Assembly (NCBI GenBank): GCA_947650285.1 | Contig: CANTFL010000536.1 | Span: 1 to 64,000, forward strand | Reading direction: 5' to 3' | DNA length: 64,000 nt | Source of the DNA: Hyaloperonospora brassicae | Taxonomy: Eukaryota; Oomycota; Peronosporomycetes; Peronosporales; Peronosporaceae | Notes under the pieces: model-generated | Database searches by the model: none | Seen by the model: only the letters and a program-made list of their open reading frames with translations | Told to the model about the DNA's origin: nothing | Shown here: in pieces, positions 9,762 through 22,100 of the stretch | How the letters are laid out: every line of letters begins with the position of its first letter | Position numbering within the stretch: the stretch's first letter is position 1 | Translations under genes and position numbers: made by a program

Positions 9762-10990
9762 GAATCCTATTTGAGGAATTTGCGTTGAAGTGCAGAACGG
9801 AGGTTAAAAGGACTTTCGGTCCGTTTGAGAAGTAGGCGCATACACATTTACAAGGACTTCCGCTCCTATAGATATAACGACCGATCGAGTACTCCGTTGA
9901 CCATGTAGCCAAGCCGTCGTATGTGTCGCAATTCGAAGAGTGTGTAGAATGGCATCTCCTGCCCGCCCTGACGAGCTAATACTACAGTGTGATAAAATAG
10001 GGGCATCTGGGTTAAGGTGCTGACCCCACAGCCAAGCTAAGTGATGTTGGAGCCGAGTTTCCTCTACTTCGGTGTGCGCATGTGTGTTTTGAATGCAACA
10101 AGCCCCTGTTCGGTGGCGATTAGTCTTCGCTCGCCAACCCGACATCCACTGTCGCATACGCTGTCTTTGGATCCTCGTACGTTTTGAGATATGTAAATAA
10201 TGTCTCCCGTCCAGCCGTCATGTCTAGATATTACTGGCTCACAAGAAATGGCCCATTCGTTAAGCAAGAGGTGGCGGCCATAGGCGTCAGACGCTCCCAG
10301 AGATGAACTGCGTTGCCTGAAAAATGCATTCTTCTGAAACTGCCCTTCGTACCCAAGTAGAAACTACTGCTCCGCAGGAGCCAACGCAGTATTGAAAAAC
10401 AAAGTAGCTTGTGACAGTTCAGTTGGACCCCCGGCCGAGTAATACACTTCCTTGTAGTGTCTATTGTTCCGAAATAAGCGTACGTGACAACGAAGCTGCT
10501 CGGGAGGCTCTAGCGGGTTTTACTCCTTCCCCGTCGGCGCAAAAACCTCACTGTCGAACGATACATCATAGAGTACGTAATAACTCATGCGTAGACGTCT
10601 GTGAGGGTCGCACAGACGCAAAACACCATATGCAGCGTAGTCCAACCCCCTCGGCTTGACCCAATCTTCGCTATCGTCGATCAGTGGGGGCAAGACGGAA
10701 GGTGGTAACATCTGCTGTGTGCGCGTGATCGAGTTAATGATCTACGGTACCTTGCCCGAATCGTGTACTCGACGTCGGTACTCGAGGAGACCGGACAGCA
10801 AACACGACTGGCGCCACTGAGCCGCCCACAGCTCGAGAACGTGATCTCGTAGGCTATCCATCACCTCACCAGGGAAGACAAAGCGTCTTACGTGGTGGAG
10901 CATCAGCTCTGGCTCCACTTGGGCGGTGTTTAACAACGCCTTAGGGTTACTATACACAAGTGGATATGGCGTAGAAGCCGTAACTGGCCA
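9762..10990 (-). pseudogene. LINE ORF2 endonuclease fragment (left arm), truncated by Copia
   Basis: Minus-strand frames hold pieces of an apurinic-endonuclease domain of the L1 type. A VNVYAPTSQTDRKSF stretch close to 9804-9850 fits the conserved N-x-YAP block, and a THMRTPK piece near 10064 fits the QETH region in a shifted frame. A piece at 10742-10957 (FPGEVMDSLRDHVLELWAAQ) precedes them. Reading is broken by frameshifts and stops, and everything downstream (rest of EN, RT) is missing because the Copia LTR abuts at 9761/9762. The family assignment rests on the endonuclease motif. Confidence 0.6.
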
Positions 10991-11099
10991 TTCTACGCCT
11001 AGAGCATGTTGGATCTCTGTCCTCTCGTCTCGATCGATACGTTCCTTTATCCGAGTGATACGGGGTTGAGGAGATGCTACGCTGACCCTGCGTTTATTT

Positions 11100-13206
11100 A
11101 ATTTTGAGTTCTCCAGTCGACTCCAGTCTCCATCTTCGTTTACTGCTATGGCCTCTGACGTGCTTACTTGCCTTCGTTTTTTTAACCGAAAGCAACCCGC
11201 CCCGTCGGTCCCCTGATCGACGATGGAACAAAAGATAATTTCTGCGTTGACGATGTCAAAAACCCACTGTTCCCTGCAGAGTGGAGGATGATTGAGGTGT
11301 GCTCACCCCATTCGAAATGGCATCATCGATCGGTAATGAATCAGGAGAGCGATTCTACTCGACCTGCACAGCTAACGTATCAACCATTCGTGATTCTCTA
11401 CTTGCTGCAGCTCTCAGTCTGTTCCATCTGAGACGCTGGTGAGGCTAATCGGATCTGCCGTCATGGCAGTGTGCAGAAAAGCCGAATAATACCGCACCCG
11501 GAACCTAAGCACCAATGCTAGCACACGAGACGCCTCTATTTTCGCCGCTTGTAGCTCGTCGATGCACGCCATGATAGAAAGAGGAAACTATTTAGCAGCT
11601 TCCAATACTCGACCGTGTCCATTGATGGAATCAGGACAGAACTTGCGGCCACTCCGTTTAACCTTGTCTTGTCCACAGTGCAGCACAAAGATACCGCGCT
11701 TAAAAAATTAGCAGTCATTTGAAGCGTGTCACTTCCACCCCAGATATGCTCCTCAACCAGGGATTCTATGGCTGAAGGGGGGGCTGCAAAGTCATGCAAA
11801 ATCAATCGTAGTTGAGACGCCGACTCACCCCCGGTCATTGTTGTCAAGCCCCCGCCGACGTTGTTTAGAGCATTTACTCTTATGTCATGCGCCATTTGAT
11901 CATCCAAATCAAGTAGTCCAGCCTTAGACATACTCCGTTTCATTCTAGCTGTTGGACGCTTCAGCTCCTTGATAGAATTTCCCAAAGCATATTCTGAGAG
12001 AGCTTGAGCTATGGCCATCGCCAAAAAATTGCCTGTGGCAGGTGGCGACTTCAAGAAGCTCCAAAAAATGGACCTGTTCTGTCACATGCGTGGGTGCGGC
12101 ATTGTGTCTTGGTTCCATGAGGATCGCGTGACTAATCCCTGTTGGCCGTTGTTTAATGATCCGCTCACTTGTCGACCGCTCCCGACTTTAATTGGATAAA
12201 GGCGTAGGACCCACACCAATTGACACTTGTCCTCTGACGACGGCCGCTTGCCTTCGTGATAGATCCTCGAGAGTAAACTGAGGAATGCCCTTCTTGGAGG
12301 ACGCATCGCTATGCGTACCCTTACTGGGTGCTGGCGTTGGCATACCAGAGGCCCCCCTGGTAACAGATATTGAGTGTGAACCAAACTCATCAAGCTCGTC
12401 ATCTTAAGGCACGTGGTACCCGCCTGTGCTAAGCTGGAGTTTAGTTTTCGGTTAATGAAGGATTGACTAGATCCTCCCCCTTCTTCGTAGAGAAGAACGG
12501 GTCAGCCACGATTGCTCTGGTCGGCGTTTCGGTGCAGGTTGTGGTGGCGCCTCGTGCGCGCCTGGCGGTTATATACCGATTGGAGAGGTATACCGGTTTT
12601 CTGTGGCTGAACTACCGGCGGCAGACTGGAAGCAACTGCCGATACGTCCGGCGTTACTGCTGCCTGCGCCGCCGCATCCACCGATTGATGTACTTAAAGA
12701 CGTCCCACCGCTATCTATCTCATTTCTTCTGGACTGCTTAAAGGCTTGGCTAGGTTGTCGACAGCTTGAAGATCGGCTTTGATGACTTCCACTCCACCCG
12801 ACCCGCGTCAATGCGCATCGGTAAATTAACATTTTCCCGCCGGGTGTCTCAAGGTTTCACACTGCAGAAATGGTAGTCGACGGCCCACATCCTGATTATA
12901 ATTGGGGTTCCAAGCCAAATCAATCTCACCATACCTTGGAGAAAAGTCGAGCAACCCGCGAAATGAAAGGTAATATTAAATGCTGTTATTGTCCTTTATT
13001 TTGGTGTGCATGGGTCCATGTCCTCCAGCTCAAGTTATGTTTAAATCCTCGAGCACAAGTAGACTGCTATGCGTCCAATGTCACCGAATTCGGTGAGATT
13101 ATAGAGCGTAATCTTACATGCGGGATCGTGGGTGCCCTGACCGACCATTTGGACTCCGATAATTCTGCCACACAGACCCCCTGACTGGATGATTAGCTTT
13201 CCCTGG
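11100..13206 (-). pseudogene. LINE ORF1-like region, C-terminal part (left arm)
   Basis: The minus strand carries several open fragments: 11536-12054 (172 codons), 12082-12402 and pieces up to 13184. They are separated by frameshifts and lie in line between the ORF1 N-terminal part and the endonuclease fragment. The longest shows an alanine- and serine-rich sequence with no motif I can name. By position this is ORF1 or the spacer before ORF2. The inverted partner (57986-60100) has nearly the same sequence and mostly the same breaks, so the decay predates the duplication. Confidence 0.45.
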
Positions 13207-13681
13207 TACAGCGGATCTACCCAGCTCCTTAACTCAGAGGAAGAGATAACGCTCTACGAGAAACTTATGGTTCTACGAACCCGAATCAGAGAGTCAACGA
13301 GCTCAGAGAGCTTAGGGTCCCTGTTCCAGGGGGACCAAACGATTTAAGAGAATCACAGCACAGAGTACTCAAGAGCAGCTACCTTTACAGGCGTTTCTAG
13401 CTCTTCCGATCAATACGCCTCAAAGAGACATGTGTCTATCGGATCAAAATGGGAGCTGAATTAATTTCTTCTTTTAACCTAAAAGAACACATTAGAACAA
13501 AGTAATTAACCTACTCGCTAATGTCCGAAATAAACCTCTCAAAACATCACGTAATCAATGGTTGACAGACATCAGTCTTCAACAATTGATACTGTGTTCC
13601 ATTATTACTTAGATGGATATCCCACACCTTGTGTGCACCACACCTATTGTCAACTACCAGTCGATGTATAAACCCGTCACA
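13207..13681 (-). mobile_element. Solo LTR of the Gyp-B family with 5-bp target duplication
   Basis: These 475 bp match, in reverse, the LTRs of Gyp-B (50464-50937 and 57506-57980). They are bordered on both sides by CCTGG (13202-13206 and 13682-13686), the complement of the CCAGG that flanks full-length Gyp-B in the other arm. The outer 5' end resembles the 5' LTR and the outer 3' end resembles the 3' LTR, as expected after LTR-LTR recombination removed the interior. Confidence 0.93.
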
Positions 13682-13686
13682 CCTGG

Positions 13687-14939
13687 TGTATACACTCGTC
13701 GTCGAAACGGAACTTGAACGTCGTGGAGTGTCCTTGCCTTTTCCCGCGAAAAGAAGAAAAATGAATGACCTGGTGGATCGATTGTAGCCAATCATTTTCG
13801 CTGATCCGATCAGGCGGTGAAGATAGTGTAAACCGACTCTCAATAGCTCGGCTGAGTCAAGGATCTTTTCCATGATGGCCTGCGTGGTCTGTCGACGTAT
13901 TGGAATGTCACGTCTAACACTAATATGAAGAACAAATTGTTCTTAAACCTGCGCTTAAACGGTACTCTACAGCCTGAGGCGGTCTTTAATGTACAGGACC
14001 GATCGTATAAAGTCCGGCTTCCAGAAGCAGGCAATATGACCTTCGTCAATTCCCACAATAATGCGCCATTCGTCGTCCGACCCCTTCCGTAATCGGTGGA
14101 TACCAACTTATCTTAGCCGTGCCGTACATATGGCCTGATGCGTAGACGAGTCCTCCAACGAGAATTCAGCCAGGTTGAACATGAAATCTTCATGGGTAAG
14201 ATGATATCTTTTTGCGCCCCGTCTGTTTCGCCAGACGGAATTACTGCTCGCACGACTGCTGACCATTGATCGGGGATAGGAGCCATGGCTCACTTGTGAT
14301 GACTGACCAATTTCCGAATGATATCTTTAAATGCCCATTTCGTCTGGAGGATCTCCTTGCTGATCTGATGAGACAGTCGTTTATAATCGGTAAACCTCCC
14401 AGGAGCTGACACATAACATCGTCTTAACAGATCCAGCAAGCTGTCAGCCTCTTGAATCTTGAGATTATAAAAACGGTGTCGCTCGACCGGTAACGCGTCC
14501 ACACTTACCGGTATCCGAGCATATTCAGATGAAAATACGTCCTGAAGGACAGACGCCAAACATCAGCATTGGCAGGTCCTGAAGGGGTTGTCATCGACTC
14601 AATAAGTGCCTCGAATAGTTTCCGCGGAGACACTTGCTGCGGGGTAGGCGTGGATGAAGTCGTCTTCACCTCCGCCGATAAGCGGGGTTGCGATCCCGCT
14701 GACTGCGGCAGCGTCCCTCCGTCGCCGCTGCAATGCGTAGACGAGTTTAACTCGTGATCGAATGAGCCTTCAACCTTGTTAGACTCGTGACCCGATAAGA
14801 GAATATCGTGCTGGGCGTCTGCCATGATGTGAGCAGCGTTGATATCTTCACCTGCCGTCTGACGAATAAGTGACACCGCGTCGCCGGGGACCGGGGAATC
14901 GCCTTGACTCCCCTGAAGCGCAGTTATACCTCGAGCCAA
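13687..14939 (-). pseudogene. LINE ORF1-like region, N-terminal part (left arm)
   Basis: A 144-codon frame (14505-14939, minus strand) opens with MARGITALQG. It continues in shifted frames at 14290-14559, 14108-14293, 13840-14106 and 13547-13873, and is then cut by the solo LTR. The sequence is Ser/Thr/Gln-rich at first and then basic. I cannot name a domain; it is called ORF1 from its position ahead of the endonuclease. The equivalent right-arm copy (49207-50463) has an extra 1-nt deletion near 49235, so here the left arm is the better preserved copy. A LINE 5' end is likely near 15080, where the two arms stop matching. Confidence 0.5.
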
Positions 14940-15080
14940 GCCTGTGTGGTTCTTACTATCGGTCAGTGCAACTAATTGGGTTTTGTTTCCCTCCTCTACA
15001 TCGAAAAGAGGGTGCGGCGTCGGCTTGACGGATGCCGCTCGATTGAATCTGTTTGGCGCCAGTACTTGTCCTGTTTATCC

Positions 15081-16136
15081 TCCTCTCCCAAACATTGCGG
15101 ATTGAAGAGTGATACACGTCTTGTTTGTGCTAGCGCACAGCCGTACGCTCGAAATTTGTACCTTTTATTTGGTACACCCCTTCATATAAGTACCCTTCAT
15201 CCTATCGTTTCCCTGATAAGAAACATTGTTCTATTTTTAGATTAAGTATTGAGCATTGCGTTTACTATAGTTGCAAAATTAGCTGTCAATGGGAGACATG
15301 TGCACTCCCAGTCAAAGTGTGTAAAGTAATATTTGCCATGAATTATAGCGCAAATGCGAAAGAAACAAAGGCATTTCTGTTTACATTGAACAGCACTGCG
15401 ATATCGGGTGTGACTATAACGACATCTTTCTTGCATGAATTGGACCTGGCGTTGTACCTGACCAGAAAATGGTGTCTTGGTAAGTTATACAATCTTCAGG
15501 CTTCTGTGAATTAGTAGTCGGTACGCGCATCACAATGCATATGTTTATAGGCATTGGATTGGATGTGGATATTCTGGAGCAGATTTGTATTTGTGTATGA
15601 TACGACCGTGTCTGGGCAGCTTAACTGCGTGTATCAAACATCCGGACGGTGAGGTGCTTGCTTGTTGAGGTATTTAGGGCGTAAATGTCAGCTTGATGTA
15701 TTTGTTGGGGTTAATTATGTAAATGTGACGCTGCGAGCGATTTATGTGGGTGACTTGGTTTATAAGCTTTGTCGGCTGCATACGGACGAGTACGCAACAG
15801 TAGGGTAGAAGTGGTAGCTTGTACAACGAGACGCTGCACCAATGTCATTAATTCAACTGTCCGTACAGTAGTATTGTTATGGTGGCAATGGAGAAATCGT
15901 GCGTAGTCATATCTCTTGCTCACGTAAACATGTTGAGATGGTACAAATGACATTCGTTTGTAAATTTCAGGGTAAAATATCGTCATAAAGGCGAGTTGAA
16001 CGAGCTGAAGATGCAAGAAGCCGATATGGTTGTGGATAGGCACGGACGAAATTAGGTGTTTTTGATCGGGTTTTTATAACCGTTGCCTTGTGTGTTCGAC
16101 AATGTCTTTGTATGAAGGTAGCTTTAATCATCTACA
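15081..16136. other. Unassigned intergenic stretch
   Basis: I see no recognisable gene or repeat. A GTACC/GGTAC inverted repeat lies near 15160-15175. A 110-codon minus-strand frame at 15711-16043 has no familiar motif and is not supported as a gene. Confidence 0.5.
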
Positions 16137-16141
16137 TTTAT

Positions 16142-16535
16142 TGTAACGGGGCAGCCCGTTACATGAAAATTGTCATTTAGAAGATAATGACAATATAGAA
16201 TATGAAATTGAATATTCTTTTAACAATATCACCAATAGTGGTGAAATTGATGGGTCGACCAAAGAGTCTGTTCATTGGTTGATATCTTGATGATATCAAC
16301 CCACCAATCGCCGCAAGACGCGCGCAATGAGTGGTGACGAGACGTCACCATACAATCAGTTATATTAGCATAATTAAGTTAAGTCAAGCAGAGAGACAGT
16401 AGTTAAAAGACTTAATTATATTAATATAACAGTTCTGCTTTAACCTTACCTCCGCTTCCTCGTTTGCCTCGTGTACGTCTGTCGGGCGCACCGAAACCCT
16501 TGCGTTAAGTTCACGCAAGGGTGTGCCCCGTTATA
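16142..16535 (+). mobile_element. Solo LTR, Gyp-A family, with TTTAT target duplication
   Basis: It starts TGTAACGGGGC and ends GCCCCGTTATA. It is flanked by TTTAT at 16137-16141 and 16536-16540. It carries the family's series of hairpins: GTAACGGG/CCCGTTAC at the very end (16143-16162), ATTGTCATT/AATGACAAT (16169-16194), GAATAT/ATATTC (16198-16217), and GGTTGATATC/GATATCAACC (16277-16301). No internal element sequence lies next to it. Confidence 0.92.
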
Positions 16536-16540
16536 TTTAT

Positions 16541-17177
16541 AGCAAATAGCTGTTCTGCAAAACATGGTACTACTACCACGTGAGATGTAACCAGCTCATC
16601 ATCGAAGAAGTCGCATGTTTGTTGCCCATACGGCGCAAGAGGCTGCGAATAACACCAAGAGGAAGGCAGTATTGGGATGACGGAGCAGCAGACATGATAT
16701 AAATATCTTAAGGGGAAGATGAGCGCCAGGACAGTCGTCACAAGCCTGGTCACGTCTATAAAAGATAAATACGAATGGTCCTGTGAGCCAGGCTAGGCCA
16801 ACACGGTCGAATAAACTTAGATTTGGCAACTATTCGATCGACGTCAGGATAAAGAATGATAATTTTGCTTTGTTGAATTTCCTTGTTCGGAATGAGATGC
16901 AGCATTCGAAATTATTAGACATAGTCGACATAGCTGTGCACCTAGTTCTGGTCTGAAGTCGTTTGTTCTGACAACTTAGATTTCGACAGTGTAAGTTGGC
17001 CATTAACTCGACCACAACCTTTTTTCGCACACCCGAGACAGCAATGGTTTCTGGACAGCTCCAGTTCGCAACCAACATGCTTGAAAGAACAAGGATCGCT
17101 GAGAGTAGAGACATTGCATTTACCGCGACGTCCTTAAGCGCCAACTGGATGACCGCGACCCTGCCGTACTGGTCTAT
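16541..17177. other. Unassigned stretch downstream of the MULE remnant
   Basis: It contains minus-strand frames of 76-104 codons (16599-16829, 16830-17144). The latter begins with a hydrophobic stretch (MSLLSAILVLSSMLVANW) that could pass as a signal peptide, but nothing else supports a gene. These frames are in the same phase as part of the adjacent transposase remnant and may be its decayed continuation. Confidence 0.3.
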
Positions 17178-18150
17178 TTAAATTCTACTTAAAAATACTT
17201 GCTTTTGTGATAATTCGATAAATGGGTCTAAAACACGCTGTTGATGCGGTGGTAGCTCAGTATAGCAATCTTGAAACTGGTACAGAGCTTGTTCCACAGT
17301 CAGATTGATTGTATACTCGGTACAGGTTAACTCGTTGCGATCAAGCCCCACAATCATTTTAAAACGCCCACGAGTAGCGAGGATATCGATAACGTCGTGC
17401 AAATAATGGATCCCAAGTGTTGATGAACAGACATTTGTACATGGCGTAGCCGAAGAATATCGTGCAAACTTTAGCCTCTTCACTAGCATTATTGAGTGCG
17501 TGTAGCGATATTTTTGCGCCGAACATTAAACAATCTATTACCAGAGAAAGCGATGAGCGTATGTGCGCGGATATAGTCAATACTGTACCGAAAGACCTCA
17601 TCCTGATGGTCAAATGCAAGCAATATCTTCTGATAAAAACCTCAGCAACATTGCCCGTCGATACTGCGATCCGAGGTTTGACAGCTTCAATGTGTCCCTC
17701 GGCTCTTGTAGTGGCTTCATATTTAAATTTTGGCTCGCTTAAGTCCATGAAAGAATAAACTACCTTTACAACACAGCCAAGTCTCTTAAATGAATTTTCT
17801 GACAGACATTTAATAGCGTTTGCAGATGAAAACCCAAATTGGCTCGTATGACCGAAAGTTGATAGACTAACAAAGATGTTTGAACTCTAGCTTAAATCTT
17901 TCCCAATCGTTTTGATCTTAAAAATGCTTGCATCAGTTGGCAAGTAATTGCTTAACTAGTGCTACATGAAACGGTGTGCATACGAAGCGCAGCCATTGAT
18001 GCAAGTCTTTCATCCATAACAATCACATTAGTTATTTTATTGGCATAAAATGCGTCTGATATGATTAAGAGCCCATATTTAGTTTTTTTCTCGCTCGATG
18101 GAAAGATATATGAGCGCGAACGAAAGCTGTCATTTTTTTCAGTCACTTAA
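17178..18150 (-). pseudogene. Decayed Mutator-like (MULE/FAR1-type) transposase
   Basis: Minus-strand fragments in two phases fit a MULE transposase in order. At 17952-18146, NVIVMDERLASMAALRM resembles the VIVTDRELALMNAL block around a catalytic Asp. At 17359-17748, ATTRAEGHIEAVK followed by RIAVSTGNVAEVF matches the TSRAEG...STGDL signature. A C-terminal segment (17178-17489) follows with LGIHYLHDV in the position of the usual C/H-rich GxPCxH stretch. Many stops and at least one frameshift interrupt it. I see no terminal inverted repeats. The family call is from remembered motifs, so moderate confidence. Confidence 0.6.
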
Positions 18151-18653
18151 ACTATATGTAGTATTGGCATCTTAAATCTAAAAAGCATCAAAAAGCTCTC
18201 AATGCTGTTAAACTAGGTCATTTCTAAATTTATTTTAATGCAATCGATAAGTACGTATAACTTTATATGTACATCCAATGATCATTAATAAGGGACAATC
18301 GAGTGTATTTTGATAATATAGGCTTAATGCATTAGAATTTGGTATTCAAACTTGATCGTCTTGGTCGTAAGCATGAAACTTTTGTTTGCCTGAAGTTCAT
18401 TCAGCAGCATCAATATCAATATTTCTCCATCAAGATGATCTCCCCGGACCACCTAGATTGCGTTGCATATGTCTTTGAACTTAAATTGCAGTTATAGCGC
18501 CTTCAAGTCTAATTGCCATAACGACCTTGGCTTGAATGCGTTACATGCTCGACAGATGTAACTGATCGCTGTGGCGTTTTATGAATAATTCTCCAAGAGG
18601 CGGGATAGACAGATACATCAGCTGCCTCGTTGTTGATGTGTTCGCAGGTATCC
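18151..18653. other. Unassigned stretch
   Basis: No gene seen. A minus-strand phase near 18400-18640 is relatively open and could be the N-terminal side of the neighbouring MULE transposase, but it shows no motif. Confidence 0.3.
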
Positions 18654-18658
18654 ACAGC

Positions 18659-19098
18659 TGTAACGTGGTAGCCCATTACATATTATTGTCTTTAAGAACA
18701 AATTGACAATAGAGAATATTACGCTGATTATTCTTTTAACACTATAACAAGCATGGTGATATCGTTGGGATGACCAAAGAGTCTACTCATTGGTTGATAT
18801 CGAGATGATGTCAACCCACCGATAGCTGCTAGACGCGCGCAAGGGGTGGTGAGTAGACATCATCATACATTTAGTTCCATTAGTATAATTAAGTCAGGAC
18901 AAACAGAGAAACAAGAGTTATAGGACCTAATTATATTAATAACATAATCACTTTTCCTACGACCAGAGTCTTTCACCTTAGTCACTCTACCTTCCTCTGT
19001 GTAGTTCTATATCTATATGGGCACTGACTATCTCTACAGTCAGTGATAGTAAACCCCGTACTGATTGACTAGTCCGTAGTCGTCGGTGCCCCGTTACA
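18659..19098 (+). mobile_element. Solo LTR, diverged Gyp-A family, with ACAGC target duplication
   Basis: It starts TGTAACGTGGTAGCCCATTAC and ends GTGCCCCGTTACA, flanked by ACAGC at 18654-18658 and 19099-19103. It is longer and more diverged than the 16142 copy. It still shows GGTTGATATC/GATGTCAACC and ATTGTC/GACAAT hairpins at the homologous places. Confidence 0.9.
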
Positions 19099-19103
19099 AC
19101 AGC

Positions 19104-22100
19104 CACATACCACTGAAAAAATGCTACAATAGCACGATAGCTGAAACTAACAGTATGGTCATTGTCATTACCATTTGATGTAACTCTTTAAATTTTGACA
19201 GTCAATCTACACTTGCAATAGCGCATAAGGTGCGACGCTTTCACAACTCATTCGTGAGGTATTCACATCAGTTCTGGGACGATTCGGTTTGTGAGCAGGA
19301 TCACAAACCAACTATAAGTTACGATTCTAACCCGATCGACACGTTTAAGATCGAATTCTTGATAAGGAATAATGATCACTCATCGCCTCACAAAAATTAA
19401 GCTTTCCACGCCCACCATATACGCGTAAAAAGCCTCTGCAGGCGGTACAAGCATTGCTATTGGTTTTAGTCAAAATATTGGATCGCGCAAAATCCTGTCA
19501 CACCCTTCACCGGATTTAAGATCGAAGTCCTGTATAAAAGAGAAAGCGGCCTTTTTGCATTTTTACATTTTCGATTTAAAATATGACAAATAATTTCTAT
19601 CAGTATGAAATTATTGTGCATGTCTCCCTTTGACAGGTAATTTTGCAGTATTAGTAAACGATGTGTTCAATATTTGATCAAATTTGAACTATGTTTAAAA
19701 TAGAGGAACAGATGTATAGAGGTACTTATATGAAAAGGTGTACCGGATAATAAGAGCGGATTTCGTGCGTACGACTGTGTGCTGACAAAAACGCCTGTTC
19801 AACCTAGAAGTGTGGTTGTAGCAAAGAATATTTGTATGGCATTTTGCATGTAAACCTTTACAGCAAACAATTAAAGAGATCTCGGTGCTGAAAAAGAATT
19901 TATTTTTAGAGGTATGTGTACTGAATGTCAGTTAAGTGGGTATTTATTATTCTCGGTAATTTTATGGCGAAGTTGTGGTATGATATCGCATTTTTAATTG
20001 GTTTTAATAGCAAAATTAAAACCTTATATGGAGTTAATACCCTTGTCTATCACCCCCACGTCGACTACATCCTCGTCAGCAGTGTCTCCTTCGCCGCTAG
20101 AAATGTCCAGGAGGTCAAATTTGCAATCTTGCTAGCAGCGTCGTCCTCTTCATTATCTAATGTATATTCTTTAGCGTCATTCCGCTGTCACGACCAAGTA
20201 GATGTAGCCACCTGTATAATTTGGTATCTCGTGTTACTTCGTTCCGGATATTGAAGTGGCTTTAAAAATGAATGGCAGTCCCGGTCTCGACCCTAATAGG
20301 TTGCACGCAAGCGCTTTAGCGTCTGTTAAAGCGCTTGGCCGCCTTTTAATTGCGCTCGTCTCCGTTTGCTCCGGTCAGGCTCTTGTTCAAAGAAAAGAGC
20401 GGACTTATTACGCATCTGTAGCACGAGTCTTAAAAATAACGTTCCCAGGTCTAATGGTCTAACCTTGATCTCCTTAAATTCGTTGTCATATGTTTTGTTT
20501 TGGCGCACGATGAAAGAGAAATATGTTCGCTTAACGTTGGTCGACGCAGGTTCTCGCGTGTTTTATTAAATGGGTGATTGCCACTGTTAATGTCTGGTCG
20601 AGAAAGACTCTCACTAATTTAGAAATGGTTCGCCAAACTTGGCTGCGATAAAAAATCGCACCTTGCTAAACAATGGATCGGTTACAAATGTAAAATCATT
20701 GGCTTCTAAAAGAGATTGCAAAGAGTTGGTGAATAAGAGTGATCATAAAGTCAGTGTCATTGCCATTCAAAAAAAGTCATCCGTTACAATACAATTAAGG
20801 TTTTCTAATGCTGGGTTTGATTGCCACGAAGCACGGATAATTGTATAAAACCGTCTCCGCGTCTTTCATTTGGTAACGGCAAACAGGAGGTTCTCGTCTT
20901 CAAAGGGATTGTTTCAGTTAAATTCTTTCCAACACGCTGGACAAAAAAGATTTGAGCTTGTGGCTTATCTCGATATCGACATCAGCTTTCAGAATCCCAC
21001 ATGGCAGAGCGACATAAGCCGTCTTTACGGTTATAGCACGCTGTGCGACGTACAATAAGGTATTCCATAGTGGTTTTATTAAAATAATAAGCACAAAAGT
21101 TTCATTTAATCCTCCACACATAGCTTGCCTTACCATTGTCGACGAAGATGAGATAATTTAATGCTTTTCTATATGCGAAACACCTACAGCAGAATATGCT
21201 TTTTCCATTTGAAAACAATAGCAGATATATGCAGCGGTTATGGATTGCACGAGGTGCACAACCGGAGGCGAACGCAAACTCTTTCGTTTAAAACCTTTAC
21301 GCAGCTTGGCCATAAAATTGAAAAATCTCTCCGTAAGCAAAATTTTGAAAAATGACCGAAGTTTTTGTTAGGGCGGATAAATAAAGGTTCTTGGTGCAAA
21401 TCTAATCTTTTTCTGACTTATACATCACATCTACGCTAAATTCATTTTTATTCTATATATTTTGATATCAAGAAATCATGTGCCAGCTTGCAAATAAATC
21501 CGAAAAGACGCAAATTCTAGAAAAGCGAATTCATACGCAATTCATCTACGCTTTCTCCGCGCAGCTCCATAGCGGAATGCTGGATCGATATTGACGTTTG
21601 TTCGCAAGCCATCATGGTATTAAGTTGATTCTTTACACATTCGTGACAATGTCCAGCGTAAAGCAAATGTGTTCAAGTTTATCGAGTTTCAGCATAAAAT
21701 TGATCATGACCCCGTCAGATTGTGCTCTCATAATTTCGCCTCCAATTTCGGCTCTAGAATAAACTCAAAAGACCCGCGCAGCTCCTATCGATACTTCATC
21801 ATGCCTGGTGCTTGAAGACTGTAAAAGGCATTACCGTGCGACAAACACTGCGGGCGGGAATGCTGGTGCAGCTTCCTTGTTTCGCCGTTCTTCAACCTAT
21901 CTAATTGCTGACGTTTGCCGGTGAAAAACAGTGAAATATTATGTGGCTTCAGCACACTTCTCATACTAACACCAGCATCCGCAGATAAATGAATCACTGA
22001 CGACAAGTGGTGCCGACATTTCATCTTTTGTAAAGGATAACTAATTAGTGATATTGTTAATGAAGTGGGGACAATTCTCTGCACTTAGCCCAAAAAAACG

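Larger units (their letters stand above)
7185..15080. repeat. Left arm of a large inverted repeat (partner 49071-64000)
   Basis: Every recognisable feature here recurs on the opposite strand in the right arm. Paired coordinates sum to 71185-71187 for 7185-13206 and to 64145-64146 for 13682-15080. The 7.04-kb step between the two sums is the internal region plus one LTR of Gyp-B, present only in the right arm. The outer end is set by the window edge, since the partner of 7184 would lie past 64000. The inner end is near 15080, just beyond the LINE 5' end, where the arms diverge. Confidence 0.95.

Noticed and set aside
16830..17144. Small secreted effector candidate (hydrophobic N-terminus)
   Set aside because: Only the hydrophobic stretch supports it. 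There is no RxLR or other effector motif in a sensible place, and it lies beside and in phase with transposase debris.
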